A stretch of 64,000 nucleotides of DNA, taken from assembly GCA_006212045.1 (NCBI GenBank), contig PZPK01000004.1:1-64000 (forward strand). The letters are read 5' to 3'. The translations under genes and the position numbers were made by a program. The notes beneath the pieces are model-generated. The model had not been told where the DNA came from and made no database searches. It saw only the letters and a program-made list of their open reading frames with translations. Positions 52,544 to 62,046 of this stretch are shown here, piece by piece; the first letter of the stretch is position 1, and the number at the start of each line of letters is the position of its first letter. The DNA comes from Oleiphilus sp. (lineage in GTDB: Bacteria; Pseudomonadota; Gammaproteobacteria; Pseudomonadales; Oleiphilaceae).

Positions 52544-53680
52544 TCAAACTGGCTTGATGACGTATATCTCACCGGTATCTGTCGAAAGGTAAATCCACCC
52601 TTCGGGACTCTGGCATAACGCCCTTATCCGCTTGTTCATGCCTTCCAGAAGCCTGGACTCAAAAACAGCCTTCCCCTGTGCATCCAGCGTGATGACATTG
52701 AGGTGCTGGAGCTTGAGTGCACCTGCAAACAATAAACCCTGCCACTTCGGAAAGGCCCTCCCTTGGTAAACCATGAGGCTTCCCGGTGCAATCGAAGGCA
52801 CATACACCTTGACCGGCTGTTCCATCCCCCGCCGATGGGTTCCTTCTCCAACGTCGAATGGCCCCCAATATTCCTTGCCATAGGAAATCACTGGCCAGCC
52901 ATAGTTTTTCCCGGCCTGAATCAGGTTAATTTCATCGCCACCCCGGGGACCATGCTCGATAGACCATAGCCGTCCATGCACGTTGTCATAGGCTAGGCCC
53001 TGAGGATTTCGGTGCCCGAAGCTCCAGATTTCGGGCAAGCTGTCGTCATCATCCACGAAAGGGTTATCTCCGGGAACAGTGCCGTCCCGATTGAGGCGCA
53101 AAATGGTTCCCGCATGGTTTGTCCGGTCCTGCGCATTGTCCCGTTCTCCGCGGTCGCCTACCGAAAAATAAAGATGCCCACGTTCATCAAACGCAATTCT
53201 GCTGCCATAATGCCGCCCGGTATCGCTGCGGGATTGAGTCACAATCAGGTCCTGCCATTGCTCCAGGCGTTCTCCTGCCAAACGCGCACGCGCAAGGGCC
53301 GTCGCGCCCTCGCCTTTTACATTCTTGCTGTAAGTAAAATACAGCAGCCCGCTTTTGTTATAGTCAGGTGCAAGCGCGATATCCAGCAGACCGCCCTGCC
53401 CTTCTGCCATTACTTTTGGAACAGCGGCGATGGATTTGACCTGTCCGGATGTCGGCGTCAAATGCTTCAGAACGCCTGAGCGCTCTGTGAGTAGGATGTT
53501 TCCATCCGGAAGCACAACCATACCCCATGGCACACCCAAGCCTGACACGACCTGCTCCACTTTGTAGGCATGCCCTTGAAAGGGTTCCGAAACCTGCGCG
53601 ACCGCGCGCGTTAACGGAAGCAACAATAATAAAATACAGACGCCACGGGCGGCGTTTATGTGCAGACTGGCGTGATTCAT
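52544..53680 (-). CDS. PQQ-dependent aldose sugar dehydrogenase family protein
   Basis: The 378-residue protein has a signal peptide (about 1-27) and the glucose/sorbosone dehydrogenase six-bladed propeller seen in E. coli YliI. Motifs include GLGVPWGMVVLPDGNILLTERSG, GHRNPQGLAYD and EHGPRGGDEIN, which hold the PQQ/calcium site. It should oxidise sugars in the periplasm, passing electrons to quinone, if PQQ is available; no pqq genes are in the window. It is divergent from the GNAT-nitrilase gene 166 bp away. Confidence 0.88.
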   Translation of the reverse strand: MNHASLHINAARGVCILLLLLPLTRAVAQVSEPFQGHAYKVEQVVSGLGVPWGMVVLPDGNILLTERSGVLKHLTPTSGQVKSIAAVPKVMAEGQGGLLDIALAPDYNKSGLLYFTYSKNVKGEGATALARARLAGERLEQWQDLIVTQSRSDTGRHYGSRIAFDERGHLYFSVGDRGERDNAQDRTNHAGTILRLNRDGTVPGDNPFVDDDDSLPEIWSFGHRNPQGLAYDNVHGRLWSIEHGPRGGDEINLIQAGKNYGWPVISYGKEYWGPFDVGEGTHRRGMEQPVKVYVPSIAPGSLMVYQGRAFPKWQGLLFAGALKLQHLNVITLDAQGKAVFESRLLEGMNKRIRALCQSPEGWIYLSTDTGEIYVIKPV

Positions 53681-53846
53681 TTCAATCCTCCTGACAACGC
53701 TGCATGAAAGTTGCGTTCAAATTCATGGTAAAGCGCCGAATGCAAAAAATACAGGCCGTGAAAAGCGCGATGAGGTGTAATCTGTCCTTGCGTGTCACTT
53801 TACTCTGGTTAAACTGAGCTGAGTATTTTGTTGCGGTGGAACAACC

Positions 53847-55379
53847 ATGTCTCTCGAAAAAGCACGTATCGAAATCTGCAATCTGACGCTGGACCAGTAT
53901 CTTCAGATCAAGTCCCTGATGGACGATGCTTACCCGGATTTGGGAGGCGCCTGGCCACGACATACGATTGAATCGCTGATCAAGGAATTTCCCGAGGGCC
54001 AATTGGGGATCCTGGATGATGGCGAACTGGTTGGCCTGGCGTTAAGTGTCCGGGTTTCCTATCGACGGTTTGCCAATCCGCATACCTACGATGACATTGT
54101 CGGTCCAAATGATCGCATTAAGAGTGACAGCACGGGTGATGCGCTTTACGGACTGGATGTTGTGATCAGCAAGACTCACCGCGGGCTTCGGCTGGGAAGG
54201 CGGCTTTATGATGCCCGCAAGGAGTTATGTCGACAATACAACTTGAAAGCCATCCTGGCAGGAGGACGGATTCCTCAATATCACACCCACCAGCAGGAAA
54301 TGTCTCCGGCAGAATACATTGAAAAGGTCGATAGAAACGAACTGTATGATCCCATCCTCAGCTTCCAGTTATCCAACGACTTTCAGGTAAAACGGCTGTT
54401 GAAAAAGTATCTGCCCGAAGATCAGGATTCGGTAGGTTACGCCACTCTTCTTGAGTGGAACAACATCCTGTATGAGCCAACCGATACGGTGCTTGAGTCC
54501 AGAAAAAGTGTGGTGCGGGTTGGCTCTGTGCAATGGCAAATGCGCATGGTTACCAGTGTCGATGAGCTCTTGTCCCAGGTCGAATATTTCGTTGATACGG
54601 TGTCCGACTACAAAAGCGACTTCATCGTGTTCCCCGAGTTTTTTAATGCCCCGCTCATGGGACTTGAACAACACAGAGGTCAGACCGAGGCGATTCGTGC
54701 GTTGGCGGAGTTTACCCCTCGCTTCCGGGACGAAATGTCCAGGATGGCAATTGAATACAATGCCAATATCATCACCGGATCGATGCCTTTAGCGGAAGGC
54801 GAAACCATCTACAACGTTTCGTATCTGTGTCACCGCAGCGGTCAGGTAGACCAACAGAAAAAAATCCATATTACGCCCCACGAAAAAAATGACTGGGTGA
54901 TTGCAGGGGGTGACCACCTTCAGGTCTTTGAAACAGATGCCGGGCGTGTCGGCATCCTGATCTGTTACGACGTTGAGTTTCCTGAGTTGGGTCGTGCGCT
55001 GGCGAAAGAAGGGCTGGAAATTCTGTTCGTTCCGTTTTGGACGGATACCAAAAACAGCTATCTGCGTGTGCGCCATTGTGCTCAGGCCAGAGCGGTTGAA
55101 AATGAATGCTACGTGGTGTTGGCAGGCAGTGTAGGCAATCTTCCGCAAGTCGATCCACTGGATGTCCAGTACGGCCAGTCTGCGGTGCTTTCTCCCTCAG
55201 ATTTTGCTTTTCCCCATGATGCCATTCTGTCGGAAGCAACACCCAACACGGAAATGCTGTTATTTTCAGACCTGGATATGGACAAACTCAAGCTTTTGCA
55301 CAGCGAGGGCTCCGTGCGCAATCTTCAGGACCGGCGGGAAGACCTCTATGAAGTACGATTCAAAAACAAAGACGCCTAG
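53847..55379 (+). CDS. GNAT acetyltransferase fused to nitrilase-family amidohydrolase
   Basis: The 510-residue protein joins a GNAT-like N-terminal domain (about 1-205; YGLDVVISKTHRGLRLGRRLY is the acetyl-CoA-type helix) to a carbon-nitrogen hydrolase (about 225-505). The nitrilase triad is in place: Glu in FIVFPEFFN, Lys in QKKIHITPHE and Cys in GILICYDVEFPE. It probably hydrolyses an amide or nitrile while the N-domain acylates something, but the substrate is unknown. The fusion is a known, rather conserved arrangement; I infer a single-gene unit. Confidence 0.85.
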   Translation: MSLEKARIEICNLTLDQYLQIKSLMDDAYPDLGGAWPRHTIESLIKEFPEGQLGILDDGELVGLALSVRVSYRRFANPHTYDDIVGPNDRIKSDSTGDALYGLDVVISKTHRGLRLGRRLYDARKELCRQYNLKAILAGGRIPQYHTHQQEMSPAEYIEKVDRNELYDPILSFQLSNDFQVKRLLKKYLPEDQDSVGYATLLEWNNILYEPTDTVLESRKSVVRVGSVQWQMRMVTSVDELLSQVEYFVDTVSDYKSDFIVFPEFFNAPLMGLEQHRGQTEAIRALAEFTPRFRDEMSRMAIEYNANIITGSMPLAEGETIYNVSYLCHRSGQVDQQKKIHITPHEKNDWVIAGGDHLQVFETDAGRVGILICYDVEFPELGRALAKEGLEILFVPFWTDTKNSYLRVRHCAQARAVENECYVVLAGSVGNLPQVDPLDVQYGQSAVLSPSDFAFPHDAILSEATPNTEMLLFSDLDMDKLKLLHSEGSVRNLQDRREDLYEVRFKNKDA

Positions 55380-55456
55380 ACCTGTGCTACTTGTTGAACC
55401 GCGGATTGCCCAGTTTTTTCGGGACTTTGGGGGCTTCGCCCCTCGCACGATTATGG

Positions 55457-55969
55457 CTAATGGACCCTGCGATCCAGCACCACAAAGCTGTAATTATAAG
55501 GGTTTGGACCTTCGGCGGCGAAGTCCTCTCTGCCAATTTCAGCCCAGCCTCCCCGGTCAAAATCAGGGAAATAGGTATCGCCTTCGACTTCGGCATGCAC
55601 CTCGGTCAGGTATATCCGGTCTACCCTGGGTAGCGCGGACTGGTATATCTGGTCACCACCAATAATCATCAGTTCCTGCTGACCATCAATTTCTGCAATA
55701 GACTTCGCCAGATTCATCGCTTCTTCCAGTGAATGGACCGTCTTGACACCTTCAGTTTTCCAGTCCGGATCGCGCGTCATGACAATATTTGTGCGCCCGG
55801 GCAAGGGCCTGCCGATTGACTCATAGGTTTTTCTTCCCATCAGTATCGGCTTGCCCATAGTCACCTGCTTGAAGTATTGAAGGTCCTTGGGGAGATACCA
55901 GGGAAGTTTGTTGTTTCGTCCGATCACACGGTTTTCTGCCATGGCGACAATCATCGCGACTTTCATCAA
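55457..55969 (-). CDS. folA: dihydrofolate reductase
   Basis: The 170-residue enzyme reduces dihydrofolate with NADPH for thymidylate and purine synthesis. The start VAMAENRVIGRNNKLPW, catalytic Asp in LPKDLQYFK, and cofactor motif ILMGRKTYESIGRPLPGR are all standard. It lies 33 bp downstream of thyA on the minus strand, so lgt-thyA-folA can be read as one unit. The length is usual for gammaproteobacteria. A TMP-sensitive, chromosomal type is expected. Confidence 0.97.
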   Translation of the reverse strand: MMKVAMIVAMAENRVIGRNNKLPWYLPKDLQYFKQVTMGKPILMGRKTYESIGRPLPGRTNIVMTRDPDWKTEGVKTVHSLEEAMNLAKSIAEIDGQQELMIIGGDQIYQSALPRVDRIYLTEVHAEVEGDTYFPDFDRGGWAEIGREDFAAEGPNPYNYSFVVLDRRVH

Positions 55970-56002
55970 ATATCCTCAATTTCCGAATTCAAACCAAGCG
56001 CC

Positions 56003-56842
56003 TCAAATGGCAATGGGAGCCCGAATAGCAGGGTCACTCTCATAGCCCTGCACCTCAAAATCTTCCAGTTCGTAATCGAAGATAGAGGCCGGCCGGCGGC
56101 TGATTCTGAGCGAAGGTAAGGCCTTGGGTGTCCTTTTAAGTTGTTCAAATACAATGTCTTCGGTCAGATGATTGGTATACAAATGACAGTCACCGAAAGT
56201 ATGAATAAATTCACCGACCTCCAGATCACATTGCTGCGCAATCATATGTGTCAGCAGTGCATAACTTGCGATATTGAACGGTACTCCGAGGAACAGATCA
56301 GCACTGCGCTGATACAACTGGCAGGACAGCTTGCCATTCTGTACATAGAACTGGAACAGACAATGGCATGGCGCCAGCGCCATTCTGCCCTGTTTGACGT
56401 TTTCCTGCGGTGCCATTGACTCATCAGGCAACTCCACCGGGTTCCAGGCAGACACGATCAGACGCCGGGAATGTGGTTTGTTTCTGATCTGATCAATGAC
56501 CTCGGAAATCTGGTCTACCACTTGGCCATCCGGCCCCGCCCAACTGCGCCACTGCTTACCGTAAATAGGACCCAGATCCCCGGTTTCCGTGGCCCATTCA
56601 TCCCAAATGGATACGCCTCGCTCTTTCAACCAGCTGTTGTCGGTTGAGCCTTTCAGAAACCAGAGTAACTCAACAATAATACTCTTGAGATGCACCTTTT
56701 TAGTGGTCACCAAGGGAAAGCCCTTGCCCAAATCGAAGCGGATCTGCCGTCCGAATACGGAGCGCGTTCCCACACCCGTGCGGTCTTCCCTGTCTACACC
56801 GTTATCGACCACATCCTGCATCAAATCCAAATACGCTTTCAT
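56003..56842 (-). CDS. thyA: thymidylate synthase
   Basis: The 279-residue ThyA converts dUMP to dTMP using methylene-tetrahydrofolate. The catalytic Cys is in [12 protein letters not shown] (about residue 160), with the [16 protein letters not shown] block and the folate site C-terminal sequence present. Its start is directly after the lgt stop and folA follows, so dihydrofolate produced here can be recycled at once. The length is slightly above the 264 of E. coli. Confidence 0.97.
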   Translation of the reverse strand: MKAYLDLMQDVVDNGVDREDRTGVGTRSVFGRQIRFDLGKGFPLVTTKKVHLKSIIVELLWFLKGSTDNSWLKERGVSIWDEWATETGDLGPIYGKQWRSWAGPDGQVVDQISEVIDQIRNKPHSRRLIVSAWNPVELPDESMAPQENVKQGRMALAPCHCLFQFYVQNGKLSCQLYQRSADLFLGVPFNIASYALLTHMIAQQCDLEVGEFIHTFGDCHLYTNHLTEDIVFEQLKRTPKALPSLRISRRPASIFDYELEDFEVQGYESDPAIRAPIAI

Positions 56843-57652
56843 TTACTTACCTTCAACTGCTTTAAGCGGGTATTTTTTATAGCCATACACCATACCAATA
56901 ATTCCGATCAGGATCATGGGTGTCGAGAGGATCTGCCCCATGGTTAACCAGTTCCATGCGACGAACCCGATATGTGCATCCGGTTCACGGACAAATTCAA
57001 CAATAAAACGGAACGCTCCATAGCACACCATGAACAAGCCGGCGGTTGCGTACATCGGCCTTGGCCGGGAGGAAAACCACCATAGGATGGCAAAAAAGAG
57101 CACGCCTTCCAACGCAAACTGGTATAGCTGGGACGGATGACGCACCAGCTGTTCAGGGTCTCCGGGAAACACCATGCCCCAGGAAACATCGGTTGCCCTG
57201 CCCCAAAGCTCTCCTCCGATAAAGTTTCCGATACGTCCCAGCCCAAGTCCTATCGGCACCAGAGGGGCCAGAAAATCGACCAGGCGAATATACTTCACGC
57301 CCAGTTTACGGGCATAGAGATACAAGGCGAACAGCACGCCAATCAGGCCTCCGTGAAAGGACATCCCGCCTTCCCAGACCCGGAACAACCAGACCGGGTC
57401 CTCCAGAAATTTCCCGAAATTGTAGAAAAAGACATAGCCCAGACGACCGCCGAGGACGACACCGAGCGCGCCATAATAAATCATGTCTCCGACCTGCCCT
57501 GGAGACAAAGGCGAGTCGGGCCTTTTTGCACGATGCTGGCCCAGCACGTAAGCTGCCAGAAAACCAAACAAATACATCAATCCGTACCAGTGGATCTGAA
57601 TCACACCCAGATCCAGCGCAACCGGATCAATTTCCGGATACTTCAAGGCCAT
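56843..57652 (-). CDS. lgt: prolipoprotein diacylglyceryl transferase
   Basis: The 269-residue inner-membrane enzyme attaches diacylglycerol to the lipobox cysteine of lipoproteins, including those in this window. It has seven membrane helices, with GGLIGVLFALYLYARK, the Lgt signature GRIGNFIGGELWGR (about 140-153) and conserved WYGLMY near the start. It abuts thyA with no gap, and the TSUP gene ends 13 bp upstream. Confidence 0.97.
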   Translation of the reverse strand: MALKYPEIDPVALDLGVIQIHWYGLMYLFGFLAAYVLGQHRAKRPDSPLSPGQVGDMIYYGALGVVLGGRLGYVFFYNFGKFLEDPVWLFRVWEGGMSFHGGLIGVLFALYLYARKLGVKYIRLVDFLAPLVPIGLGLGRIGNFIGGELWGRATDVSWGMVFPGDPEQLVRHPSQLYQFALEGVLFFAILWWFSSRPRPMYATAGLFMVCYGAFRFIVEFVREPDAHIGFVAWNWLTMGQILSTPMILIGIIGMVYGYKKYPLKAVEGK

Positions 57653-57664
57653 GCCATTGCTCCT

Positions 57665-58450
57665 TCAAAAAAATAAAAACCGTAAGCCGACTATCATCAA
57701 TGCCAGAGCAAACAACTTTTTGAGACGCTCAGCGGGCAAACGATGCGCCAGCCCGGCACCCAATTTGGCGAAATACACGCTCGAAATAACGATCCCTGCC
57801 ACAGCAGGAATATAAATGTAACCGACACTCCATTCCGGCCTTCCGGATAGTCCAAGTCCCATCGCCACGTTAGTTGCTGTGCCGGCTATGGCGATCGGAA
57901 GTCCGCATGCGGCTGCGGTTCCAACCACCCGTTTCATTATCACTGCATAGCGGGAAAGAAAGGGAACCGACAAGGTGCCACCACCAATACCAAATATTGC
58001 TGATACCCAGCCAATGACCAGTCCCGCAGGCACCAGTATGTTTGATCCGGGTAGCGGCCTGGATGATTCATGCGTTGCCTGAAGAAACATCTTCAACGAT
58101 ACAAAAACGGCAAAGCCGCCAATCAGTTTTTTGACTAATTCACCATCCAGTTGAAGTACCGTCAGAACACCAAGCGTGGAACCCAGTACAATTCCGGCAC
58201 TTAATGGCCTGAACAGGCGCCAATCCACCGAACCCAGCCGATGATGATTCCAGACCGAACTGAGTGAGGTAAACAGAATCGTGGCTAACGAGGTTCCAAC
58301 TGCCATATGCGTCAGTAATTCAGGGGGAAAATGTTGCGCCTCGAACACGACTATCAGCACAGGAACCACAATGACCCCGCCCCCTACGCCAAAAAGTCCG
58401 GCAATCAGGCCCGCACAGGCTCCGGCAAGCATATAGACGGCTAATACCAT
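57665..58450 (-). CDS. TauE/SafE (TSUP) family permease
   Basis: A 261-residue membrane protein with about eight helices and the TSUP motif GLIAGLFGVGGGVIVVPVL at the N-terminus, repeated in the second half as SAIFGIGGGTLSVPFL. It probably exports sulfite or an organic anion. It is the first gene of the minus-strand block with lgt, thyA and folA, an order also familiar from pseudomonads. The substrate is unknown. Confidence 0.88.
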   Translation of the reverse strand: MVLAVYMLAGACAGLIAGLFGVGGGVIVVPVLIVVFEAQHFPPELLTHMAVGTSLATILFTSLSSVWNHHRLGSVDWRLFRPLSAGIVLGSTLGVLTVLQLDGELVKKLIGGFAVFVSLKMFLQATHESSRPLPGSNILVPAGLVIGWVSAIFGIGGGTLSVPFLSRYAVIMKRVVGTAAACGLPIAIAGTATNVAMGLGLSGRPEWSVGYIYIPAVAGIVISSVYFAKLGAGLAHRLPAERLKKLFALALMIVGLRFLFF

Positions 58451-58517
58451 TAATTTTTATTCCGTAATAAGAAACGCGGTCTGTACACAAGTGGCTGGCG
58501 TTGCATTTTCGGGTGCG

Positions 58518-58526
58518 TGCTATGAT
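58518..58526 (+). promoter_or_regulatory. candidate extended -10 promoter of the NRDE gene
   Basis: TGCTATGAT matches an extended -10 (TGnTATGAT), 38 bp before the start codon. The -35 is weak. Read from sequence only. Confidence 0.4.
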
Positions 58527-58563
58527 ACAAGAAAGCACCTCGACCTGACCACGAGAAGACACT

Positions 58564-59349
58564 ATGTGCCTGATTATTTTTCGCTGGCAACCACACCACA
58601 CCAATCCGCTTACCCTGCTTTCAAATCGGGACGAATTCTATGCCCGTGCAAGTCAATCAGCACATTTCTGGGAAGACAGCCCCGGTGTTTATGGTGGACG
58701 TGACCATGAAAAAGGCGGTACCTGGCTGGCAGTTTCGCGCTCGGGGAGACTGGCCTGCGTGACCAATTACCGAGAACCCATCCCCAGGAACCAGACACGC
58801 TCCAGAGGGGAGATTCCTACCGATTTTCTACGTCAGAGCCTCAGCGCGATGGCATTTGCACATAGCTTGCAGCCTCACCACGAAGCGTTTCCGGGGTTTA
58901 ATGCGCTGCTATTTGACGGAGTTTCTCTGGTCTATACCAGCAACCGAATGAAGACGAAGCCAGTTGCATTGCGCCCCGGAATTTACGGAATCAGCAACCA
59001 CCTTCTGGATACACCATGGCCCAAGGTCAGCAAGGCAAAATCTGCCGTTGTCAGATGCCTGGAACAATTCCCATCGCCTGAACCCGCCCGTACAAATCAA
59101 CTACTGGCAATCATGCAGGATGAAACACTTGCTCCCGATGATCAGCTACCGGACACTGGGGTCGGACCAGAACTGGAACGGCTGTTGTCCGCGATTTTTA
59201 TCAGAAGCCCCGCCTACGGCACCCGAACCACCAGCTTGATAGAAGTGTTTGAGGATAGCCCTCTTGAATTTACGGAACAGAACTATGAACAGGGAAGGCC
59301 CTTGCCGAACATGACAACAGCACTTATTGACAAGGGGTCAGCCAAATAG
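58564..59349 (+). CDS. NRDE (TANGO2-like) family protein
   Basis: The 261-residue protein starts with MCLIIF, with the conserved Cys2, and contains the family's name motif in NRDEFYARAS (about 21-30) and GGTWLAV (about 50). The fold resembles Ntn hydrolases, which use the N-terminal Cys, but the family's substrate is unknown; the human relative TANGO2 is tied to metabolism. It is a single gene convergent with a PilZ gene. Confidence 0.88.
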   Translation: MCLIIFRWQPHHTNPLTLLSNRDEFYARASQSAHFWEDSPGVYGGRDHEKGGTWLAVSRSGRLACVTNYREPIPRNQTRSRGEIPTDFLRQSLSAMAFAHSLQPHHEAFPGFNALLFDGVSLVYTSNRMKTKPVALRPGIYGISNHLLDTPWPKVSKAKSAVVRCLEQFPSPEPARTNQLLAIMQDETLAPDDQLPDTGVGPELERLLSAIFIRSPAYGTRTTSLIEVFEDSPLEFTEQNYEQGRPLPNMTTALIDKGSAK

Positions 59350-59354
59350 ACTCC

Positions 59355-59391
59355 AAGGCACCGGAATCCAAAGACCGGTTAATGCTGCCTT
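59355..59391 (+). terminator. possible shared hairpin between convergent NRDE and PilZ genes
   Basis: AAGGCA (59355-59360) pairs with TGCCTT (59386-59391), with inner CCGG/CCGG arms and a T-rich end. It overlaps the stop region of the PilZ gene. Confidence 0.4.
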
Positions 59392-59951
59392 TGATCTTTA
59401 AGCTGCTGGGCCTGCCGCTTGATCACATGCTGAACCAGCAACTCCTGGTCATTGTCGCCCAGACTTTCAAAATCGGCGCGTATGATATAGGGCTCTTCAA
59501 CGCCATCAAAGTCACTGCGTTCGCACGAAATCACGGTCGCCAACAGCTGCAATCTTATATTGCTCGGATACAGGGTAAGATCCAGCCCCAGGGTTTTTCC
59601 CAGTCCAGTCTCTTGTGCGGCAGGGAACGCAATACCGCAAGCACTGATACTGACCTGACAAGCTCTCATTGCATTGGCATTCTCAATACCATGGCTAGCC
59701 ATGCCATGGCCAAAAGCCAGATTGATCTTTTCGTTGAACAATTCCATCAGGCGATGCAATTCTGCATTTTTTTGCTTGATGGAATGCAGAATCACCGTAA
59801 TTTCATCTTCCATGGTCGCCAATAGACTATTCAATGACGCCGGCTTGGAGGCCATTGCGAGATTCCGCTCACCATCCGACAGCACGCGATAATTGAGCCC
59901 AACCAGGTCGGTCACTCTGAAATATCGTCGTCTTTCGCTTTGTGATTGCAA
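59379..59951 (-). CDS. PilZ-domain protein next to the flagellar stator genes
   Basis: The 190-residue protein begins with an RRRYFRV motif (about residues 7-13), the usual PilZ N-terminal arginine motif, and has SISACG (about 106-111) in place of the [D/N]xSxxG motif. The middle is a long helix (about 45-80), so it is a helix-inserted PilZ. It lies 47 bp downstream of pomB on the same strand. It may act as a stator brake or modulator responding to cyclic-di-GMP; this is an inference from position. Confidence 0.72.
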   Translation of the reverse strand: MQSQSERRRYFRVTDLVGLNYRVLSDGERNLAMASKPASLNSLLATMEDEITVILHSIKQKNAELHRLMELFNEKINLAFGHGMASHGIENANAMRACQVSISACGIAFPAAQETGLGKTLGLDLTLYPSNIRLQLLATVISCERSDFDGVEEPYIIRADFESLGDNDQELLVQHVIKRQAQQLKDQRQH

Positions 59952-59998
59952 TGCCCTAACCCTCTACTTATTTTCCAACCAAGAATATATGCATAACT

Positions 59999-60994
59999 TC
60001 AGAATATTTCCGCCGGATCGAGCTCAAAAAAGGTTTTTCTTTGCTCTGGTGTGCTCTGCTCGAAGGCATCTCGAACATCGATAACCTCCTGCTTCACCTG
60101 CTCGTCCGTTTTTTCCTGTAACACAATTTCTACCCGGCGATTCTGAGCCCGGGATTCCGGCGTCTCATTGGGAACTAAAGGACGCGTATCCGCGAAACCT
60201 GTGATAGAAAACCTGTCTTCCTCCACCCCTCCAAATTCAAGCAACCCGGTCGCCACTTGCAGAGCCCTCGCGGTAGAAAGGTGCCAATTGGAAGGAAACT
60301 GCGCCGTTTTTATCGGCACGTCATCGGTGTGCCCTTCAACGGATATTTGCCCTTTGATCGCACTCAAAATCCCGGTCAGTTTTTCGAGCACCGGAATAAA
60401 ATCCGATTCAAGCTGCGCCGAGCCCGAACGAAACGAGCCTTTTTCCTGGACACGAATGATAATCTTGCGGCCGCGCGTTTCTATCTCAATAACTTCTTCG
60501 GCCACTTCTTCCTGTAATTTATCGGCGATATCGATGGCCTGCGATTCCGCTTCATCCTTCATCTCCTGGATCATTTCGGCAACAATTACCTGAACCGGCT
60601 CTCCTTCCGTGGCCGAATCTTCCTTCGCACATTCCTCGGCAACTGCTTTCTTGACCTCGGCTTCACACAGAATTTCAAGAGATTGATAGTCGGTTTGCGT
60701 CGTATGCTGCATCACGGTTTGCAGGGGCGTAGGCTCAGGCTTACCCGGAGAAAAGTTTTGTGCAATTACGCTGGTACCTTTGGGGATAGCGTTGACATCG
60801 ACCTGGTTCTGCACCCCGAAAGCATCGCGCATGTTGCCGGCCAGCCGTTTGAATTTCAGCACGTCCATCTCGGAGAACGACAACAGCAAGACGAAAAAAC
60901 ACATCAACAGCGACATCAAATCCGCAAAGGTACCCATCCAAGCGGGCAACCCGGGAATACATTCTTCGCACTGGACTTCTTCTTCGTCACTCAT
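59999..60994 (-). CDS. pomB: PomB/MotB-type flagellar stator protein
   Basis: The 331-residue protein has a short cytoplasmic tail, one membrane helix (WMGTFADLMSLLMCFFVLLLSF) with the ion-binding Asp25, a plug and linker segment, and a C-terminal OmpA-type peptidoglycan-binding domain (about 185-300; SVEGHTDDVPI, NRRVEI). The N-terminus resembles Vibrio PomB closely, including the EMDVLKFKRLAGNMR stretch, so sodium use is likely but not proved. It lies 55 bp downstream of pomA. Confidence 0.93.
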   Translation of the reverse strand: MSDEEEVQCEECIPGLPAWMGTFADLMSLLMCFFVLLLSFSEMDVLKFKRLAGNMRDAFGVQNQVDVNAIPKGTSVIAQNFSPGKPEPTPLQTVMQHTTQTDYQSLEILCEAEVKKAVAEECAKEDSATEGEPVQVIVAEMIQEMKDEAESQAIDIADKLQEEVAEEVIEIETRGRKIIIRVQEKGSFRSGSAQLESDFIPVLEKLTGILSAIKGQISVEGHTDDVPIKTAQFPSNWHLSTARALQVATGLLEFGGVEEDRFSITGFADTRPLVPNETPESRAQNRRVEIVLQEKTDEQVKQEVIDVRDAFEQSTPEQRKTFFELDPAEIF

Positions 60995-61049
60995 CCCTTC
61001 ATTCCATCAAGGCAATTGGTGCATGGCGCAGATACAATAAAGAGAAGCA

Positions 61050-61808
61050 TTATTCTTCAGCGGTCTCACGCTTGCCTTCCGGCAGATAGGTACGGAGCAT
61101 CCCTTCGATCACCCTGGGATTCTGCCCCGCTTGTATTGCCAGTACTGCGTCAAGTGCCATGGATTTGATCAATTCTTCTTCGGCTGCGCGCACCTTGAGT
61201 TTATCTGCGAAAGGAATGGCGACCATGTTCGCCAGCATCGCGCCATAAAGCGTGGTCAGCAAGGCTACTGCCATGGCGGGGCCGATAGATTTGGGGTCAT
61301 CCATGTTCGATAGCATCGCTACCAAGCCAATCAAGGTGCCGATCATGCCCATGGCTGGGCCGATATCCCCCAGTGAACCCCAAACACCGGCACCATTCTT
61401 ATGGCGTTCAACGGCCAGGTTCTTGTCCTTGGTCAGAACGCTGCGCACAACATCGGCGTCATGTCCATCAATTAGCATTCCAATGCCTTTTTTCAAAAAG
61501 TCATTTGGTATTTCCTTGCCTTCCAGAGACAAGAGCCCGCCTTTGCGCGCTGCATCTGCCAGTTCAATAACGCTGGCAATCAGCTCTTCCGGGCTGTCCA
61601 GCTTGAACATAAACGCCTTACCAACCGTCTTCCCGGCACCCAGAAACTGACCCAAGGGGAACTTCATCAGACAGACCAGCGTCGACCCCACCAATACAAT
61701 CAAAACGGAGGGAACATCTACAAACATGCCTACCGAACCGCCCAGTACCATTGCAAACACAATAATACCGAACGCACCTAACATGCCGATGAGGGTTGCT
61801 AAATCCAC
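61050..61808 (-). CDS. pomA: PomA/MotA-type flagellar stator protein
   Basis: The 252-residue protein has four membrane helices and is close to Vibrio PomA in length and in blocks such as ADAARKGGLLSLE, GMIGTLIGLVAMLSNMDDPKSIGPAMAVALLTTLYG and the cytoplasmic charged loop. It forms the ion channel with PomB and drives the rotor. Together with the genes that follow (xseB-ispA-dxs, divergent) it recalls the arrangement seen in Vibrio. The cell should carry a flagellum, although the main flagellar cluster is outside this window. Confidence 0.94.
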   Translation of the reverse strand: MDLATLIGMLGAFGIIVFAMVLGGSVGMFVDVPSVLIVLVGSTLVCLMKFPLGQFLGAGKTVGKAFMFKLDSPEELIASVIELADAARKGGLLSLEGKEIPNDFLKKGIGMLIDGHDADVVRSVLTKDKNLAVERHKNGAGVWGSLGDIGPAMGMIGTLIGLVAMLSNMDDPKSIGPAMAVALLTTLYGAMLANMVAIPFADKLKVRAAEEELIKSMALDAVLAIQAGQNPRVIEGMLRTYLPEGKRETAEE

Positions 61809-61997
61809 CGATTACTCCTGTAACGAGCCTATTATGTACGTGACGAAATTGCCCATGGCCTTCGAAAATAAGATGTGAACACTTTTTTTATCAATGATTT
61901 GAGAGCGCGCCAGATGATACACCCAACGCCCATTAGACTCAGTTTAGCTTCAATTAAGGAAACTTCATGCTTTTTAGTATAGAAAAAGTATACAATC

Positions 61998-62027
61998 TTG
62001 ACGGATATTTTTTCACACTCCTAACAT
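61998..62027 (+). promoter_or_regulatory. candidate promoter of the xseB-ispA unit
   Basis: TTGACG (61998-62003), an 18-bp spacer and TAACAT (62022-62027) fit a sigma-70 promoter 20 bp before the xseB start. An alternative -10 (TACAAT) lies at 61991. Read from sequence only. Confidence 0.4.
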
Positions 62028-62046
62028 GTGGCAGAACGGGTAAAGC

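Noticed and set aside
55430-55442. GGGGCTTCGCCCC hairpin between the GNAT-nitrilase and folA genes
   Set aside because: There is no T-run on either strand, so it is not supported as an intrinsic terminator.
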